Positions 17,765 through 26,027 of a DNA stretch of 64,000 nt are shown piece by piece (position 1 is the first letter of the stretch; every line of letters begins with the position of its first letter). The notes beneath the pieces are model-generated. The model saw only the letters and a program-made list of their open reading frames with translations, was not told the origin of the DNA and made no database searches. A program made the translations under genes and the position numbers. The DNA is from Imperialibacter sp. EC-SDR9 (GTDB taxonomy: Bacteria > Bacteroidota > Bacteroidia > Cytophagales > Cyclobacteriaceae), in contig NZ_LR701637.1 of NCBI RefSeq assembly GCF_902498805.1, positions 1-64,000 of the forward strand, read 5' to 3'.

Positions 17765-17989
17765 CTATACTTTACCTTCCGGCTTATTCTTCATGAGAAA
17801 ATACTTCGGAATATCTTTTAGGTCTCCGCCCCACCACGGTTTCAGGCCTAAGTGGATCCTTCGGGCCAAGACTAGAGTGCTGGAAAGGACAAAAACTATC
17901 AGAAAGGTACCGTTGACGTTTTTGTGGAATAGAATCCCTCCAATCAACAAGAGAATTAAAAAAGAGCCTATAAAAAGTGTTTGAGTCAT
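17765..17989 (-). CDS. small hypothetical membrane protein
   Basis: A 74-residue protein starting at ATG 17989. Two hydrophobic segments (IGSFLILLLIGGILF; TFLIVFVLSSTLVLA) are followed by a basic, tryptophan-containing tail (RRIHLGLKPWWGGDLKD), typical of small two-pass inner-membrane proteins. It lies between rfbA and the TlpA-like gene, all on the minus strand. An overlapping plus-strand frame exists but lacks these features. Function unknown. Confidence 0.6.
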   Translation of the reverse strand: MTQTLFIGSFLILLLIGGILFHKNVNGTFLIVFVLSSTLVLARRIHLGLKPWWGGDLKDIPKYFLMKNKPEGKV

Positions 17990-18024
17990 GAATTAAAATG
18001 ATTAACAAAGCCATTCAATTTCTT

Positions 18025-18729
18025 CTATTGCTCCAACGTAGACGCAATATGAGTCTTCAACAGATGAACAGCCCCGGCACCTATCCCTTGGGTTGCGAAA
18101 GTCAGCATTCCATTTTTATCAACAACATAATTTGTTGGAAAAGCTGTTATTCTAAACTCCTCTCTTACCTCGTCAGTCATCGACACAGCAGGGTAGTAAA
18201 ATGTTTTGCGTTCCAGGAATCTGCGCACCTTGGCTTCCGAACTTTTGGCTAAAGCCAGAAATACGATCTGACGGTTATTTTTATAGTTATTATACAGCTG
18301 ATTCAGTTCCGGCATTTCTACCATGCATGGTGCGCAGCCAACAAACCAAAAGTTGATAACCAGCACTTTACCTTGGAGATCACTCTTTTTATAAACCTTG
18401 CCATCGACATCTACAAAGTCGAAGTAGGTAAACAGCGTTCCTATTTTTTCGCTGATAACCAATTTATAGGCCGTTCTGGCTACCAGGCTATCAAATTCTT
18501 CTTTTGAGGTAGGACTACATCTTTGGTAGCGAATTTTTTCATCAGTGTCGTCGGTATACCATTTGTACCGGCCCGTATTTCTTATAGAAAGCATTTGTAA
18601 GAATTCAACAGGGCGCTCGAGGGTGTCCAGATACACCGTTTTCTTTTTCTGAGCCAAAGAAAGCGAGCACGTGACGATACATAGTATTACTAGAAAAAAA
18701 AGACCTTTTAATGCCAAAAAATATCTCAT
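18025..18729 (-). CDS. TlpA-like thioredoxin-fold thiol-disulfide protein
   Basis: Predicted periplasmic thioredoxin-fold protein (234 aa) with a signal peptide (ALKGLFFLVILCIVTCSLSLAQ). The TlpA/ResA-type domain occupies the C-terminal half: DLQGKVLVINFWFVGCAPCM has the CxxC active site (CAPC), preceded by Gly instead of the usual Trp, and FRITAFPTNYVVDKNG holds the cis-proline loop. Start at ATG 18729 keeps the signal peptide near the N-terminus. It probably reduces or oxidises envelope protein thiols; the partner is unknown. Confidence 0.88.
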   Translation of the reverse strand: MRYFLALKGLFFLVILCIVTCSLSLAQKKKTVYLDTLERPVEFLQMLSIRNTGRYKWYTDDTDEKIRYQRCSPTSKEEFDSLVARTAYKLVISEKIGTLFTYFDFVDVDGKVYKKSDLQGKVLVINFWFVGCAPCMVEMPELNQLYNNYKNNRQIVFLALAKSSEAKVRRFLERKTFYYPAVSMTDEVREEFRITAFPTNYVVDKNGMLTFATQGIGAGAVHLLKTHIASTLEQ

Positions 18730-18833
18730 AATTATCCTTTTTATGACTTCTGGCAAACCCCACGTCTGGCAATAGCCGTACTTATGAAGCTGACATCATG
18801 GTTAATAACAACATGTACTGAATTGGCCAACAG

Positions 18834-20507
18834 CTAGTCTTGGTCAGCGGCCTGCTTCAACCTAAACTGATTGACGCCTTTTTTCAAGGAAACGTTGACC
18901 CCATCGCTTAGCTGCTTGCCGGAAAATGCTTTTTCGCCTGAATCTTCCAAATTAATCCATTTGTACTGCATGCCTTCTTCAGCAGTGAACCACTCCGGAA
19001 ACTGGTTGATCCGGGGCCAATCCCACGGCATGTGCATATTGGCCTGGTGCCTGGCCACGTCAAACTTAAGAACGCCCTCCCAATCGGCGTCGACAGTCAC
19101 ACTGATCAACAGTTTGTCTCCGTTCCTCACTACTCCTGGTCGCATGTCAGCCCGCCAGGGTGCCACTGTCATCCCTTGTGTCTTCCACAGGCAGTACATA
19201 ATGGTAGTTCTGGCAAAGTTGCCGTCACCATGCCAGCCTTCAATCACGCCGGATAAGCGCCATTGCTCTGTGTTGGCCCTGTGGCTGGAGTCCTGCATCG
19301 AACACATCACCTGCATCTCACTATCGATCCATTCGGCCGAGGAGGCGACTGGTTCACGGTTGTAAAGATTCAGTGCCCCTTCAATGGCATCTGCATAACC
19401 ATCAGCAGAGCCGGTTTCCCAGTCAAAGCTTCTGTAGTTGCCACTCAATGCATTAAGTGCTTTCAGTGTGGCCTCCCGGTAGGTGTCCGTAGAGTCGATC
19501 TGATAAACTGTGTAGAAGCCATTGAGATTATACCCGAAGTTATCCGCCGTGCCCGCCGACAATACTTCTCCAGTTTGAGGATTGACGGAATTATAAAAAA
19601 GTCCGTCATCATTTCTCCCCACTTCCAGTATCCTGCCCAACATTTCGTGAATGTGTGGCTCATAGACCTTCTTTTTTGCCGGATCGGCAGCATTCACCGT
19701 GGCATACAATTCGCAGAGGCCAGATACGATTTCACAGCCATGGTCACGCAACCTGAGCGATTCAAAATTTCTGGTCGGGTGGTGCTCTCCAAGCAGGTAG
19801 TAGTCACCCAGGCGAATGGCCCAGTCCAAATACTTTTGATCGCCCGTCATCCAATACACCCGGGACAGCACCTGTAGCATTTCACCGTTCACCTCCACAT
19901 TGGTGGACACAATATTGCCATAGGGTGTTTCCACCGGCGCATATTTCCACATATCGTCGAGAATGCCGATCATTCGCTCCGACCAGGGGCTGGCGCCCAG
20001 CCACTCGGTGAGTGGTAGCAGCCCATCTTTGATATACTCCGACGAGCCAAACATGATGCTGTTCAAATCTGGCTCGGGCTTGTCAAAGCCTTGTTTGGAA
20101 AACGAGTAGGTGTCGGGCAAGCGATCAATGCGGGAAGTGAGCTGTGTTTCGGTGTGTAGCATGTCGAGCATTCTGCCACGAAAAAGGGAATCGTCCGTTA
20201 AAGCCGCTGTGAGTACCATAAAAGGGTAGTTGTCGGCAGCGGCATCCCAGGAATTCCAGATGTCTTTGCTCTCGTTGAGGTTGCGGGGAATGAGGCCAGA
20301 GCTTGAGTCGGCATGGGCCAGCCAGTCGGTCACAAACTTGCGGCTGCGCTCGAGACCCTCGTTCACCAGCTGGCCATTGATAGCGGCCTGCTTCAATGCC
20401 AGGCTGTCGGCACTGGTTAGCTCCGGGTTATAGGGCGAAGGTTGTGAGCAGGAAAAAAGGAAAGTCCCTGTTAACAACAGAAGCAGGTAGGGTTGTAGGT
20501 TTTTCAT
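18834..20507 (-). CDS. lipoprotein with alpha/alpha-toroid (six-hairpin glycosidase-like) fold
   Basis: Unnamed 557-residue lipoprotein. ATG 20507 gives an SPII signal peptide with lipobox LFSCS and +2 Ser. The body has regularly spaced helices with aromatic/acidic motifs (NSWDAAADNYPFMVLTAAL; GEMLQVLSRVYWMTGDQKYL; HGCEIVSGLCELYATV; FGYNLNGFYTVYQIDST), as in six-hairpin glycosidases and AGE-like proteins, then a beta-rich C-terminal part. A glycan-processing role is plausible but no catalytic pair can be assigned by eye. It is divergent from the AbiC-like gene. An in-frame upstream start at 20567 is rejected as it buries the lipobox signal. Confidence 0.8.
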   Translation of the reverse strand: MKNLQPYLLLLLTGTFLFSCSQPSPYNPELTSADSLALKQAAINGQLVNEGLERSRKFVTDWLAHADSSSGLIPRNLNESKDIWNSWDAAADNYPFMVLTAALTDDSLFRGRMLDMLHTETQLTSRIDRLPDTYSFSKQGFDKPEPDLNSIMFGSSEYIKDGLLPLTEWLGASPWSERMIGILDDMWKYAPVETPYGNIVSTNVEVNGEMLQVLSRVYWMTGDQKYLDWAIRLGDYYLLGEHHPTRNFESLRLRDHGCEIVSGLCELYATVNAADPAKKKVYEPHIHEMLGRILEVGRNDDGLFYNSVNPQTGEVLSAGTADNFGYNLNGFYTVYQIDSTDTYREATLKALNALSGNYRSFDWETGSADGYADAIEGALNLYNREPVASSAEWIDSEMQVMCSMQDSSHRANTEQWRLSGVIEGWHGDGNFARTTIMYCLWKTQGMTVAPWRADMRPGVVRNGDKLLISVTVDADWEGVLKFDVARHQANMHMPWDWPRINQFPEWFTAEEGMQYKWINLEDSGEKAFSGKQLSDGVNVSLKKGVNQFRLKQAADQD

Positions 20508-20638
20508 ATGATTGAAGATAATGAAAAATCCGTATCGGGCTCCCAGACATTTACGTTCCGGCGCCATATCATTCCAAAAATTAACTCATTCCATCGCTGC
20601 TATTCCTTATCTTAGACAACTGAAACCTATCCGGCTAT

Positions 20639-21544
20639 ATGAGTAAACCTAATCCTACCAAGCGTTCATTTTTCGTCACTTTTCTGGGTGCCAGTGCTGC
20701 CCTGGCCGTTTTGGCGGGTTTTGGCATCATTTACTATGTGTTCAACAACGTCAAAAACCTTGACATGGTGGTGGAAGGTGATATCACCACGCTGAGCATG
20801 CTGGGTGAATTCGTAGGAGGCACTGTAGGCTCCATGTGGTCCCTGGCAGGCGTCATCTTTTTCTACCTGGCCCTGATTTACCAGCGCCGGGAGCTTGAAC
20901 TACAGCGGGAAGAGCTGCTGGAGTCACGCAAGATCATGGACAAGCAGTCGAAAACACTGCAAACACAGCAGTTTGAAAACACGTTTTTCCAGCTCCTCGA
21001 GTTTCACCTCAATGCCGCCAAGCGCATCGAAACCCAGGACGGAGGCAATGGCTTCGATAAAATGTATGTCGATTTAAAAAAGGCCCTGGCCACCACCAAG
21101 CGAAAAAGAAAAACAACAGGCAGCTCACAAAACCTGGATTCCCAGTCTTTTGAAACCAGCTTTCGCCTGGTGTACGACAGCTACCGAAACACGCTCTCGC
21201 ACTATATGGAAAGCTACAAGGCCCTGCTATTTTTGGTAGATGAAAAAAGCAGCGACCCTGTTTTCTATGTCAACATCATCAAGCCCCACCTCACCGAGCA
21301 GGAAGTGCTCATGCAGTTTTACTACCTGCTGCTGTACGACAAGAATGAGAGATTCAAAACGGTGGTGGAAAATTACGGCCTGTTCCAGCGCCTCAACATC
21401 AGGGCGGTACATGCCATTGACAAGCTCCATTTGGAAGAGCTGAAGGGAACTGCGTATGAGGCAACGCCGGAGAAGAGGACGGACGACTCCGGGAAGGACG
21501 AAGAACCAAAGAAAAGGAAGAAGCTGTTTTTCAAAACCGAATAG
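20639..21544 (+). CDS. putative phage abortive infection protein (AbiC-like)
   Basis: A 301-residue membrane protein matching the pattern of the putative AbiC-type abortive infection family: TM1 about 11-33, TM2 in GTVGSMWSLAGVIFFYLAL (61-79), a charged coiled coil (QRRELELQREELLESRKIMD), then FENTFFQLLEFHLNAAKRI, the hallmark of the family, and a helical C-terminal half ending in a lysine-rich tail. Members are implicated in, or annotated as, anti-phage abortive infection; activity here is untested. It stands alone on the plus strand, facing the convergent 21557 gene 12 bp away. Confidence 0.78.
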   Translation: MSKPNPTKRSFFVTFLGASAALAVLAGFGIIYYVFNNVKNLDMVVEGDITTLSMLGEFVGGTVGSMWSLAGVIFFYLALIYQRRELELQREELLESRKIMDKQSKTLQTQQFENTFFQLLEFHLNAAKRIETQDGGNGFDKMYVDLKKALATTKRKRKTTGSSQNLDSQSFETSFRLVYDSYRNTLSHYMESYKALLFLVDEKSSDPVFYVNIIKPHLTEQEVLMQFYYLLLYDKNERFKTVVENYGLFQRLNIRAVHAIDKLHLEELKGTAYEATPEKRTDDSGKDEEPKKRKKLFFKTE

Positions 21545-21556
21545 AATGAACAGAGG

Positions 21557-22786
21557 CTATTTCTTGTCTAAAGCCGTACACTCTGCCTTCATCACCCAGG
21601 CGAAGAAGTCGCTCTTTTCCCATTCGGCTTCCTGGTTTTTGCGGTAGTAGGCGTAGTCCCCCTTTAAGCTGATCTGAACTGGCTTTTCGGTCTCAAGCGT
21701 GTTTAGATCAGATGCTTCGGCCGTCCACTGTAGGGCTACAAAGAAGGTGCGGTTCACCACGATATTATAGCTGCTCATATTGACTTCTACCCAACCCTCT
21801 TTTTCCGAGCCCAGCACGGACACTTTGCTGGAAAGCAGGCTAGATCCCGGCCCTCCATCCGCTCCCATATCATAGACGTCCAGCAGAAACTCAAAAGGGC
21901 GACCAGAATAATTAACTAAATGAAATGCTATTTTATTTATGAACAGCGTACCCCCCTTCACTTCCATCTGTTTAGCAGCCTCGCCGAATTTGCCTCCAAT
22001 AAAGGCGGCTGGGCCAAACCAACCCGGATGTTTTTGCCCCAGCACCACTTTTTTTTCCAACGAACGCTCTTCCACAAGCACATCGTTGAGCCGTGTATAG
22101 CGTTCCTTCAGCGCTATCCTCTCGACTCCGTTCCAGTTGGCGACGGATAGGCCCGTGCTCCGGTAGCCAAGTGCGGACACCACCACTGAGTCTGTCGTGG
22201 TGCGATTAATCCGTGTAGTAAATTGCCCGTTGGCGTCGGAGGTCAATTGCTCATTGGTGACAGGAAACGATACAGTGGCGTCAGGAATGGGTTCATTGGT
22301 TTTGGCGTCAATGATCACACCAGCTATATCGAGCCAATCCGGCTGGTCATTAATTAACTCAAAATCGGCGTGAGCCTTTCCAGGGTCAATCACTTCAAAT
22401 CCCAGAAATGCTTGCCTGGTGGAGCCTTTCTTCAGCGCTTTGGTAAGTGTAGCCACCAGGCGGATCAGCTCGTTCTTTTCATAATAGCCATAGTCCACAA
22501 TATCGATTACGAAGCCTGTCTCGTTGGGATGGAGCGTGCCGCCCGCCACCATTACTCTTTTGATGGGCTGTTTGAAATGAGGCAGCAAAGCCGAAGCGAT
22601 GAACTCCAGATGAGCGCTATCGGCATCGGCAAAGCCAAACGTCCAGTGTACCTGCTTGTCCGAAAGGCCACCTTCTGCCAGGCCGTGATATAGCTGCTCT
22701 ACCCGTTCTTTCGGCGAGTTTATTTTTTGCGCCCGGAGGTTTAGAGTCAATACCAAAAAAGGAAAAAGAATAGCGATCCTGATCAT
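21557..22786 (-). CDS. secreted protein with carboxypeptidase-regulatory-like domain
   Basis: A 409-residue protein with a signal peptide (MIRIAILFPFLVLTLNLRAQ). The N-terminal third is unrecognised; residues about 152-225 form a CarboxypepD_reg-like/CNA-B beta sandwich (IAGVIIDAKTNEPIPDATVS ... FTTRINRTTTDSVVVSALGY), common in Bacteroidota surface proteins and TonB-dependent receptors. The C-terminal part is beta-rich (FINKIAFHLVNYSGRPFEFL). Its 5' flank and first codons have a degenerate copy at 24,754-24,860. Role unknown; surface or periplasmic location inferred. Confidence 0.75.
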   Translation of the reverse strand: MIRIAILFPFLVLTLNLRAQKINSPKERVEQLYHGLAEGGLSDKQVHWTFGFADADSAHLEFIASALLPHFKQPIKRVMVAGGTLHPNETGFVIDIVDYGYYEKNELIRLVATLTKALKKGSTRQAFLGFEVIDPGKAHADFELINDQPDWLDIAGVIIDAKTNEPIPDATVSFPVTNEQLTSDANGQFTTRINRTTTDSVVVSALGYRSTGLSVANWNGVERIALKERYTRLNDVLVEERSLEKKVVLGQKHPGWFGPAAFIGGKFGEAAKQMEVKGGTLFINKIAFHLVNYSGRPFEFLLDVYDMGADGGPGSSLLSSKVSVLGSEKEGWVEVNMSSYNIVVNRTFFVALQWTAEASDLNTLETEKPVQISLKGDYAYYRKNQEAEWEKSDFFAWVMKAECTALDKK

Positions 22787-22881
22787 GCTTTAAAATAGAG
22801 CTTTTTTGAGACTTTCTCTCGTAATCCCTTTTTATACACCTCGCTCGAGTTGCCAGGAGTGTCTTCACACCTGGCTCCTTT

Positions 22882-22959
22882 CCTGTTTTTCATGACCTTC
22901 GATTCCCCAACGTACTTCCGCTCCGACCAGGAGAAAGTGATCACACAATAGTAGGTGCC
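22882..22959 (-). pseudogene. orphan fragment A of a T9SS type-B C-terminal sorting signal
   Basis: Translates as GTYYCVITFSWSERKY followed by VGESKVMKNR, clearly homologous to the C-terminus of the 26028-30611 protein (GTYYYVITFSTSERKY, NGALTIMRNR). There is no upstream coding body and the terminal stop is lost. It is followed by a short inverted repeat (22852-22874, CCAGG.GTG-tctt-CAC.CCTGG). Confidence 0.75.
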
Positions 22960-23015
22960 GAAGAAATTCGCCACGAGAGCTGGACTCTTCCGCTCCCGTT
23001 CAAACGAGGTGGGGG

Positions 23016-23308
23016 CTATTTTTCTTTCAGTACTTCTGGCGATTGCCTTGTGCCGACAATGTCCATCACCACAATGGTGTTGCCAGATTCCTTGTAGAGT
23101 AGCTTGTAATCCCTTACGACGATCCTGCGGTACTTTGGATTAATTTCGTCTACCTGTACTGTTTAGCGAAAATGATTTTCCTGGGTGCGTTCATCAGATC
23201 GGATCGCACATTCTTAGCTCCTCGCAGCGACTTGACCTTGTAGTAGTCGTAAATCTCTTTAAGGGATTCTTTGGATTGCGTCGACCAAATTATTTTGGGC
23301 CTGGGCAT
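23016..23308 (-). pseudogene. RelE/ParE-type toxin, frameshifted
   Basis: Starts MPRPKIIWSTQSKESLKEIY at ATG 23308, the opening of a RelE/ParE-superfamily toxin, and reads through NAPRKIIFAKQYR before a stop at 23150-23152. One extra base near 23155 would restore the frame, which continues QVDEINPKYRRIVVRDYKLL and ends near EVLKEK at 23016, completing a ~97-residue toxin. So a single-base deletion (or a sequencing error) inactivates it. Its start overlaps the antitoxin stop by one base (TAATG). Confidence 0.8.
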
Positions 23309-23547
23309 TACCAGTTCTCAACTTCTTTTTCTAAATCTTCCTGAGTTAAATAATCTCCTGAGGCTATTTGCTGCTCTGCCTTCTCTAATCTAAGATTGTA
23401 GTCTTTTTTGGTCAGGGGCTCACCTTTTGCTGTATATCCTACAATCATTTCTTCTTCCAGCAACTTGTCGATCTTTTCCAACAAAGCTTCTGTCGAAACA
23501 TTCATGATCTTTTGCATCACTTCTAATTTTGCTGCCTTTAAGTCCAT
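23308..23547 (-). CDS. antitoxin partner of the frameshifted RelE/ParE toxin
   Basis: A 79-residue acidic, helical protein from ATG 23547 (MDLKAAKLEVMQKIMNVSTE ... LTQEDLEKEVENW), with the size, charge and position of Bacteroidota RelE/ParE antitoxins. Its C-terminal pattern (YLTQEDLEKEVENW) parallels that of the intact antitoxin at 55,228 in being acidic and ending in Trp. Stop and toxin start overlap (TAATG), showing translational coupling. An upstream in-frame start (23694) runs through a degenerate repeat and is rejected. The partner toxin is broken, so the antitoxin may now be unselected or serve in trans. Confidence 0.75.
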   Translation of the reverse strand: MDLKAAKLEVMQKIMNVSTEALLEKIDKLLEEEMIVGYTAKGEPLTKKDYNLRLEKAEQQIASGDYLTQEDLEKEVENW

Positions 23548-23701
23548 ATCATATCTCTTTACCACAAATAAACGATTTTTAGCCTTCTTTTTCCGCAATT
23601 GCCAACAATTTGCTCTGACACATGGAGGTGATGAACTTTTACCGCCCTGGGTCGTAGCCGGTTCGCCCACTGACGGATCTTCACGACCAGGCATTTCAAC
23701 T

Positions 23702-23764
23702 CTATCTATTCCTCATAATCGTCAGCGTCTCATTACACTTCCTTTCCGACTTTGAGAAAGTGAT
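23702..23764 (-). pseudogene. orphan fragment C of a T9SS type-B C-terminal sorting signal
   Basis: In frame it reads ITFSKSERKCNETLTIMRNR and then a stop, matching the last 20 residues and stop of the 26028-30611 protein. Downstream bases also match the functional copy's 3' flank (a shared CCAGGGCGGTA block). The last codons of the 23733-24068 gene use this same DNA in another frame. Confidence 0.75.
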
Positions 23765-24068
23765 TTTTAACGTTTTTGAAAAGCCAAAAGGGAGTGTAAA
23801 AAAATCCAACAAACACTGACGCATAAAACTTGATGAGCACATATAGCAAGAACCCAATGACTGGAATTCGGTCAAAGGCCCCCGACGAAAAACGGTTCAG
23901 CATGATCCAGCCGATAACGATGCAAAAGCCATAATACACGCACCCCAAAAAAGTGAGAGATACAGTGAACGAACTGAGGTTGATACCCCTGATTTGAAAA
24001 AGGATAAGCATAAAAACAAAACACAACCCTGAAAGCGCTATTCCGACGTATAGGTTTGATCTGGTCAT
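23733..24068 (-). CDS. small hypothetical membrane protein
   Basis: A 111-residue protein with three likely membrane segments (YVGIALSGLCFVFMLILFQI; FLGCVYYGFCIVIGWIML; VIGFLLYVLIKFYASVFVGF). Not recognised. Its last ten codons (NHFLKVGKEV) are read, in a shifted frame, from DNA that encodes the orphan T9SS signal fragment C, so the C-terminus appears to have been acquired from a decayed neighbour. It follows the 24090 gene in the same direction after 21 bp. Confidence 0.65.
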   Translation of the reverse strand: MTRSNLYVGIALSGLCFVFMLILFQIRGINLSSFTVSLTFLGCVYYGFCIVIGWIMLNRFSSGAFDRIPVIGFLLYVLIKFYASVFVGFFYTPFWLFKNVKNHFLKVGKEV

Positions 24069-24089
24069 GATTTTTGTTGTCGCAGGTTT

Positions 24090-24509
24090 TCAAATTAAAA
24101 ATGGAGGAATAAAGACCAACACTTTATGCCCATAACGATATTGTTTGAAAAGCCCTAATAAAATGAAGTACATTGTTGCGGAACCAGCCAGGGTCGCAAA
24201 AGCATCAAGGATGTCAAAAACCCCCATGACTGGAAAGAAATAACTACTAAACTCAAATACCAGTAAAATGAATGCAACTCTGATAATTTCCAGGAAAAGG
24301 CCGCTCTTGCCTCTTTTCAACATAACCAACCACATCATAGTTGTCAAAAAGATGGTTCTAAGAAACGCCGGAGCAAAGCCTATAAGTGCACTATCCAATA
24401 AAACTGTACTTGTAAGATAGCCATATCTCACCAGGGATATGACAAAGCCTAAAGCAAATGAAAGAATAAGAATAAACCACAGCAATAAACGGTTTGATGG
24501 GGCTTCCAT
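24090..24509 (-). CDS. hypothetical membrane protein, paralogue of 25573-25959
   Basis: A 139-residue polytopic membrane protein from ATG 24509 (an in-frame ATG at 24536 is also possible). It aligns with the 25573 gene product over the central region: FAPAFLRTIFLTTMMWLVML against YGPSLLRPITVVTMVWLFRT, and LLVFEFSSYFFPVMGVFDIL against MLVVFELLSVFFSYFGVFDT. Both genes lie just downstream of a T9SS signal copy with a homologous spacer, so they arose by segmental duplication. Function unknown. Confidence 0.7.
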   Translation of the reverse strand: MEAPSNRLLLWFILILSFALGFVISLVRYGYLTSTVLLDSALIGFAPAFLRTIFLTTMMWLVMLKRGKSGLFLEIIRVAFILLVFEFSSYFFPVMGVFDILDAFATLAGSATMYFILLGLFKQYRYGHKVLVFIPPFLI

Positions 24510-24597
24510 AGAATATAAAAGTTGTCTTACAGTCAAATCTAATGAACTAGCGGAAAATCTACCGTCCTGATTCGTATCTCACGAACCAGCATCTCCC

Positions 24598-24754
24598 CTA
24601 CCTATTCCTCATAATAGTCAGCGCCCCGTTGTACTTCCTTTCCGAAGTCGAGAAGGTGATCACGTAATAGTAAGTGCCATGGTGATTCCAACCTGATGGA
24701 ATCCAGTCCGTATGCCAGTAGTACCAAAAGTAGTATGAAAGCGACCCTGTTCAT
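24598..24754 (-). pseudogene. deleted secreted-protein gene: signal peptide fused to T9SS signal fragment D
   Basis: From ATG 24754 a signal-peptide-like start (MNRVAFILLLVLLAYGLDS) reads directly, after about 25 codons, into DNA whose other frame encodes a complete type-B end: GTYYYVITFSTSERKY, NGALTIMRNR, stop (24598-24678). The two parts are out of frame. The 5' flank and first codons resemble those of the 21557-22786 gene, so the body of a secreted gene seems deleted. A short inverted repeat (GATTCCA/TGGAATC, 24684-24703) lies at the junction. Confidence 0.7.
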
Positions 24755-24854
24755 CTTTCTAAAATAGCGCTTTATTGAGACACTGGACTCATACCCCTTT
24801 TTGGCGTCTTACCCATGTTGAAAAGTGTGTCTTTACACTCGAGTCTCCATTTGC

Positions 24855-25583
24855 TTAATTCCTGAGAATTGTCATCAAGAACAGTAATCCATTGTAAGCC
24901 CCATGGCAAGCCACCGCATACCAGAAGCCAAGGCTCAGCCTGGCGAAGGCAAAAATGTAGGCCGCCACAAAGAAACGACCGTAAATGATGGGATACAGGA
25001 ACCAATACTCGGTTGTCGGGGAGACGAAAACATGAATAAAACTGAACAGTACCGCACTGCCCAGCAACAGCCATTTTAGAGATGTTTCAGAGCCGGAGAA
25101 TTCATGAATCTCACTCACTTTGCGGGCTAGTGGGCGAAGCAGGAGGAATGTCAACCCACCCAGTAGTACAAAAACCACCGGATGAGTCATAAACCAAAAA
25201 TAGGGCCTGGCCAACGATTCAATGTCTGTAAAAAACGTAAGTAAAAGAGCCGTAAGAAAACTCAGTCCCCACATGACATCTCTCTTTTTTTGACTCAGTG
25301 CCAACCGAAACGACAACTCCTCGAACAAAGGATTAGTAATCGCTCTAAAGACAAAAAGAACAAAAAGCCTCCAGAGGATGGTTTCCTCCTCAATGAAAGC
25401 ATTCCCCGGATGACGTCTTGGCTCCATCAGGCCGTTTTTGGCCAGGATAAGATCGACGATAGTAAAGACGGCATTGACGAGCAGGCTGAGCCACAAAAGC
25501 TTCAAAAAGGTGTAGAGTTTTTTGCTTTCATTGTGAGGCAGGGCGCCTGTCAGCGAAAGGGACAACACTTGTTTAAACACCAT
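24855..25583 (-). CDS. CPBP family intramembrane metalloprotease
   Basis: A 242-residue polytopic membrane protein with the three conserved blocks of the CPBP (CAAX protease / bacteriocin-processing) family: NPLFEELSFRLAL (EExxxR; Glu88, Glu89, Arg93), FSFIHVF and ACHGAYNGLLF. Such proteins cleave within or near the membrane; some act in prenyl-protein processing or bacteriocin self-immunity, but the substrate here is unknown. ATG 25583 is chosen; it overlaps the stop of the upstream 25573 gene by 11 bp, suggesting coupled translation. Confidence 0.83.
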   Translation of the reverse strand: MVFKQVLSLSLTGALPHNESKKLYTFLKLLWLSLLVNAVFTIVDLILAKNGLMEPRRHPGNAFIEEETILWRLFVLFVFRAITNPLFEELSFRLALSQKKRDVMWGLSFLTALLLTFFTDIESLARPYFWFMTHPVVFVLLGGLTFLLLRPLARKVSEIHEFSGSETSLKWLLLGSAVLFSFIHVFVSPTTEYWFLYPIIYGRFFVAAYIFAFARLSLGFWYAVACHGAYNGLLFLMTILRN

Positions 25584-25959
25584 TGATTTGTTTGTCGCTT
25601 TCAAATATCCACTTGTACAAACCATAAGTTGCTACCGAACCCAACACCGTGGCTATAAGGTCACGGGTATCGAACACACCAAAATAAGAAAAGAATACAC
25701 TGAGTAGCTCAAATACCACAAGCATGATCCCCACCCCATAAACATCCTTTTTTTGTTTCTGCGAGTCTTTTCCGGTTCTAAACAGCCATACCATGGTTAC
25801 TACTGTAATTGGTCTTAGTAAGCTTGGGCCATAATCCAGGATTCCAATGGCGTCGTTGAATGTCACCTCAATATGCTTTCTTCTTAGAGCAGTAATAAGT
25901 ACCCCGAGTCCGAGGGTGATCAGGCAGATAAAGCCGACAATAGGCTTTTTACTTTTCAT
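25573..25959 (-). CDS. hypothetical membrane protein, paralogue of 24090-24509
   Basis: A 128-residue protein with about four membrane segments (IVGFICLITLGLGVLITAL; LLRPITVVTMVWLFR; IMLVVFELLSVFFSYFGVF; ATVLGSVATYGLYKWIF). Paralogous to the 24090 product. It lies 68 bp downstream of the end of the giant type-B protein and overlaps the CPBP protease start by 11 bp, forming a two-gene unit. Function unknown. Confidence 0.72.
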   Translation of the reverse strand: MKSKKPIVGFICLITLGLGVLITALRRKHIEVTFNDAIGILDYGPSLLRPITVVTMVWLFRTGKDSQKQKKDVYGVGIMLVVFELLSVFFSYFGVFDTRDLIATVLGSVATYGLYKWIFESDKQINGV

Positions 25960-26027
25960 CTCTTTTCAAGTTTTCCGTTTTCACCATCTACCGCCCTGGT
26001 TTATATCCCACAAACCACCATATCCCC

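Noticed and set aside
17679-17984. Plus-strand ORF of 101 codons opposite the small membrane protein gene
   Set aside because: No signal, motif or hydrophobic pattern; the minus-strand frame has two clean membrane segments and fits the local gene direction.
19263-19877. Plus-strand ORF of 204 codons
   Set aside because: Lies wholly inside the minus-strand lipoprotein gene and has the amino-acid texture of a shadow frame.
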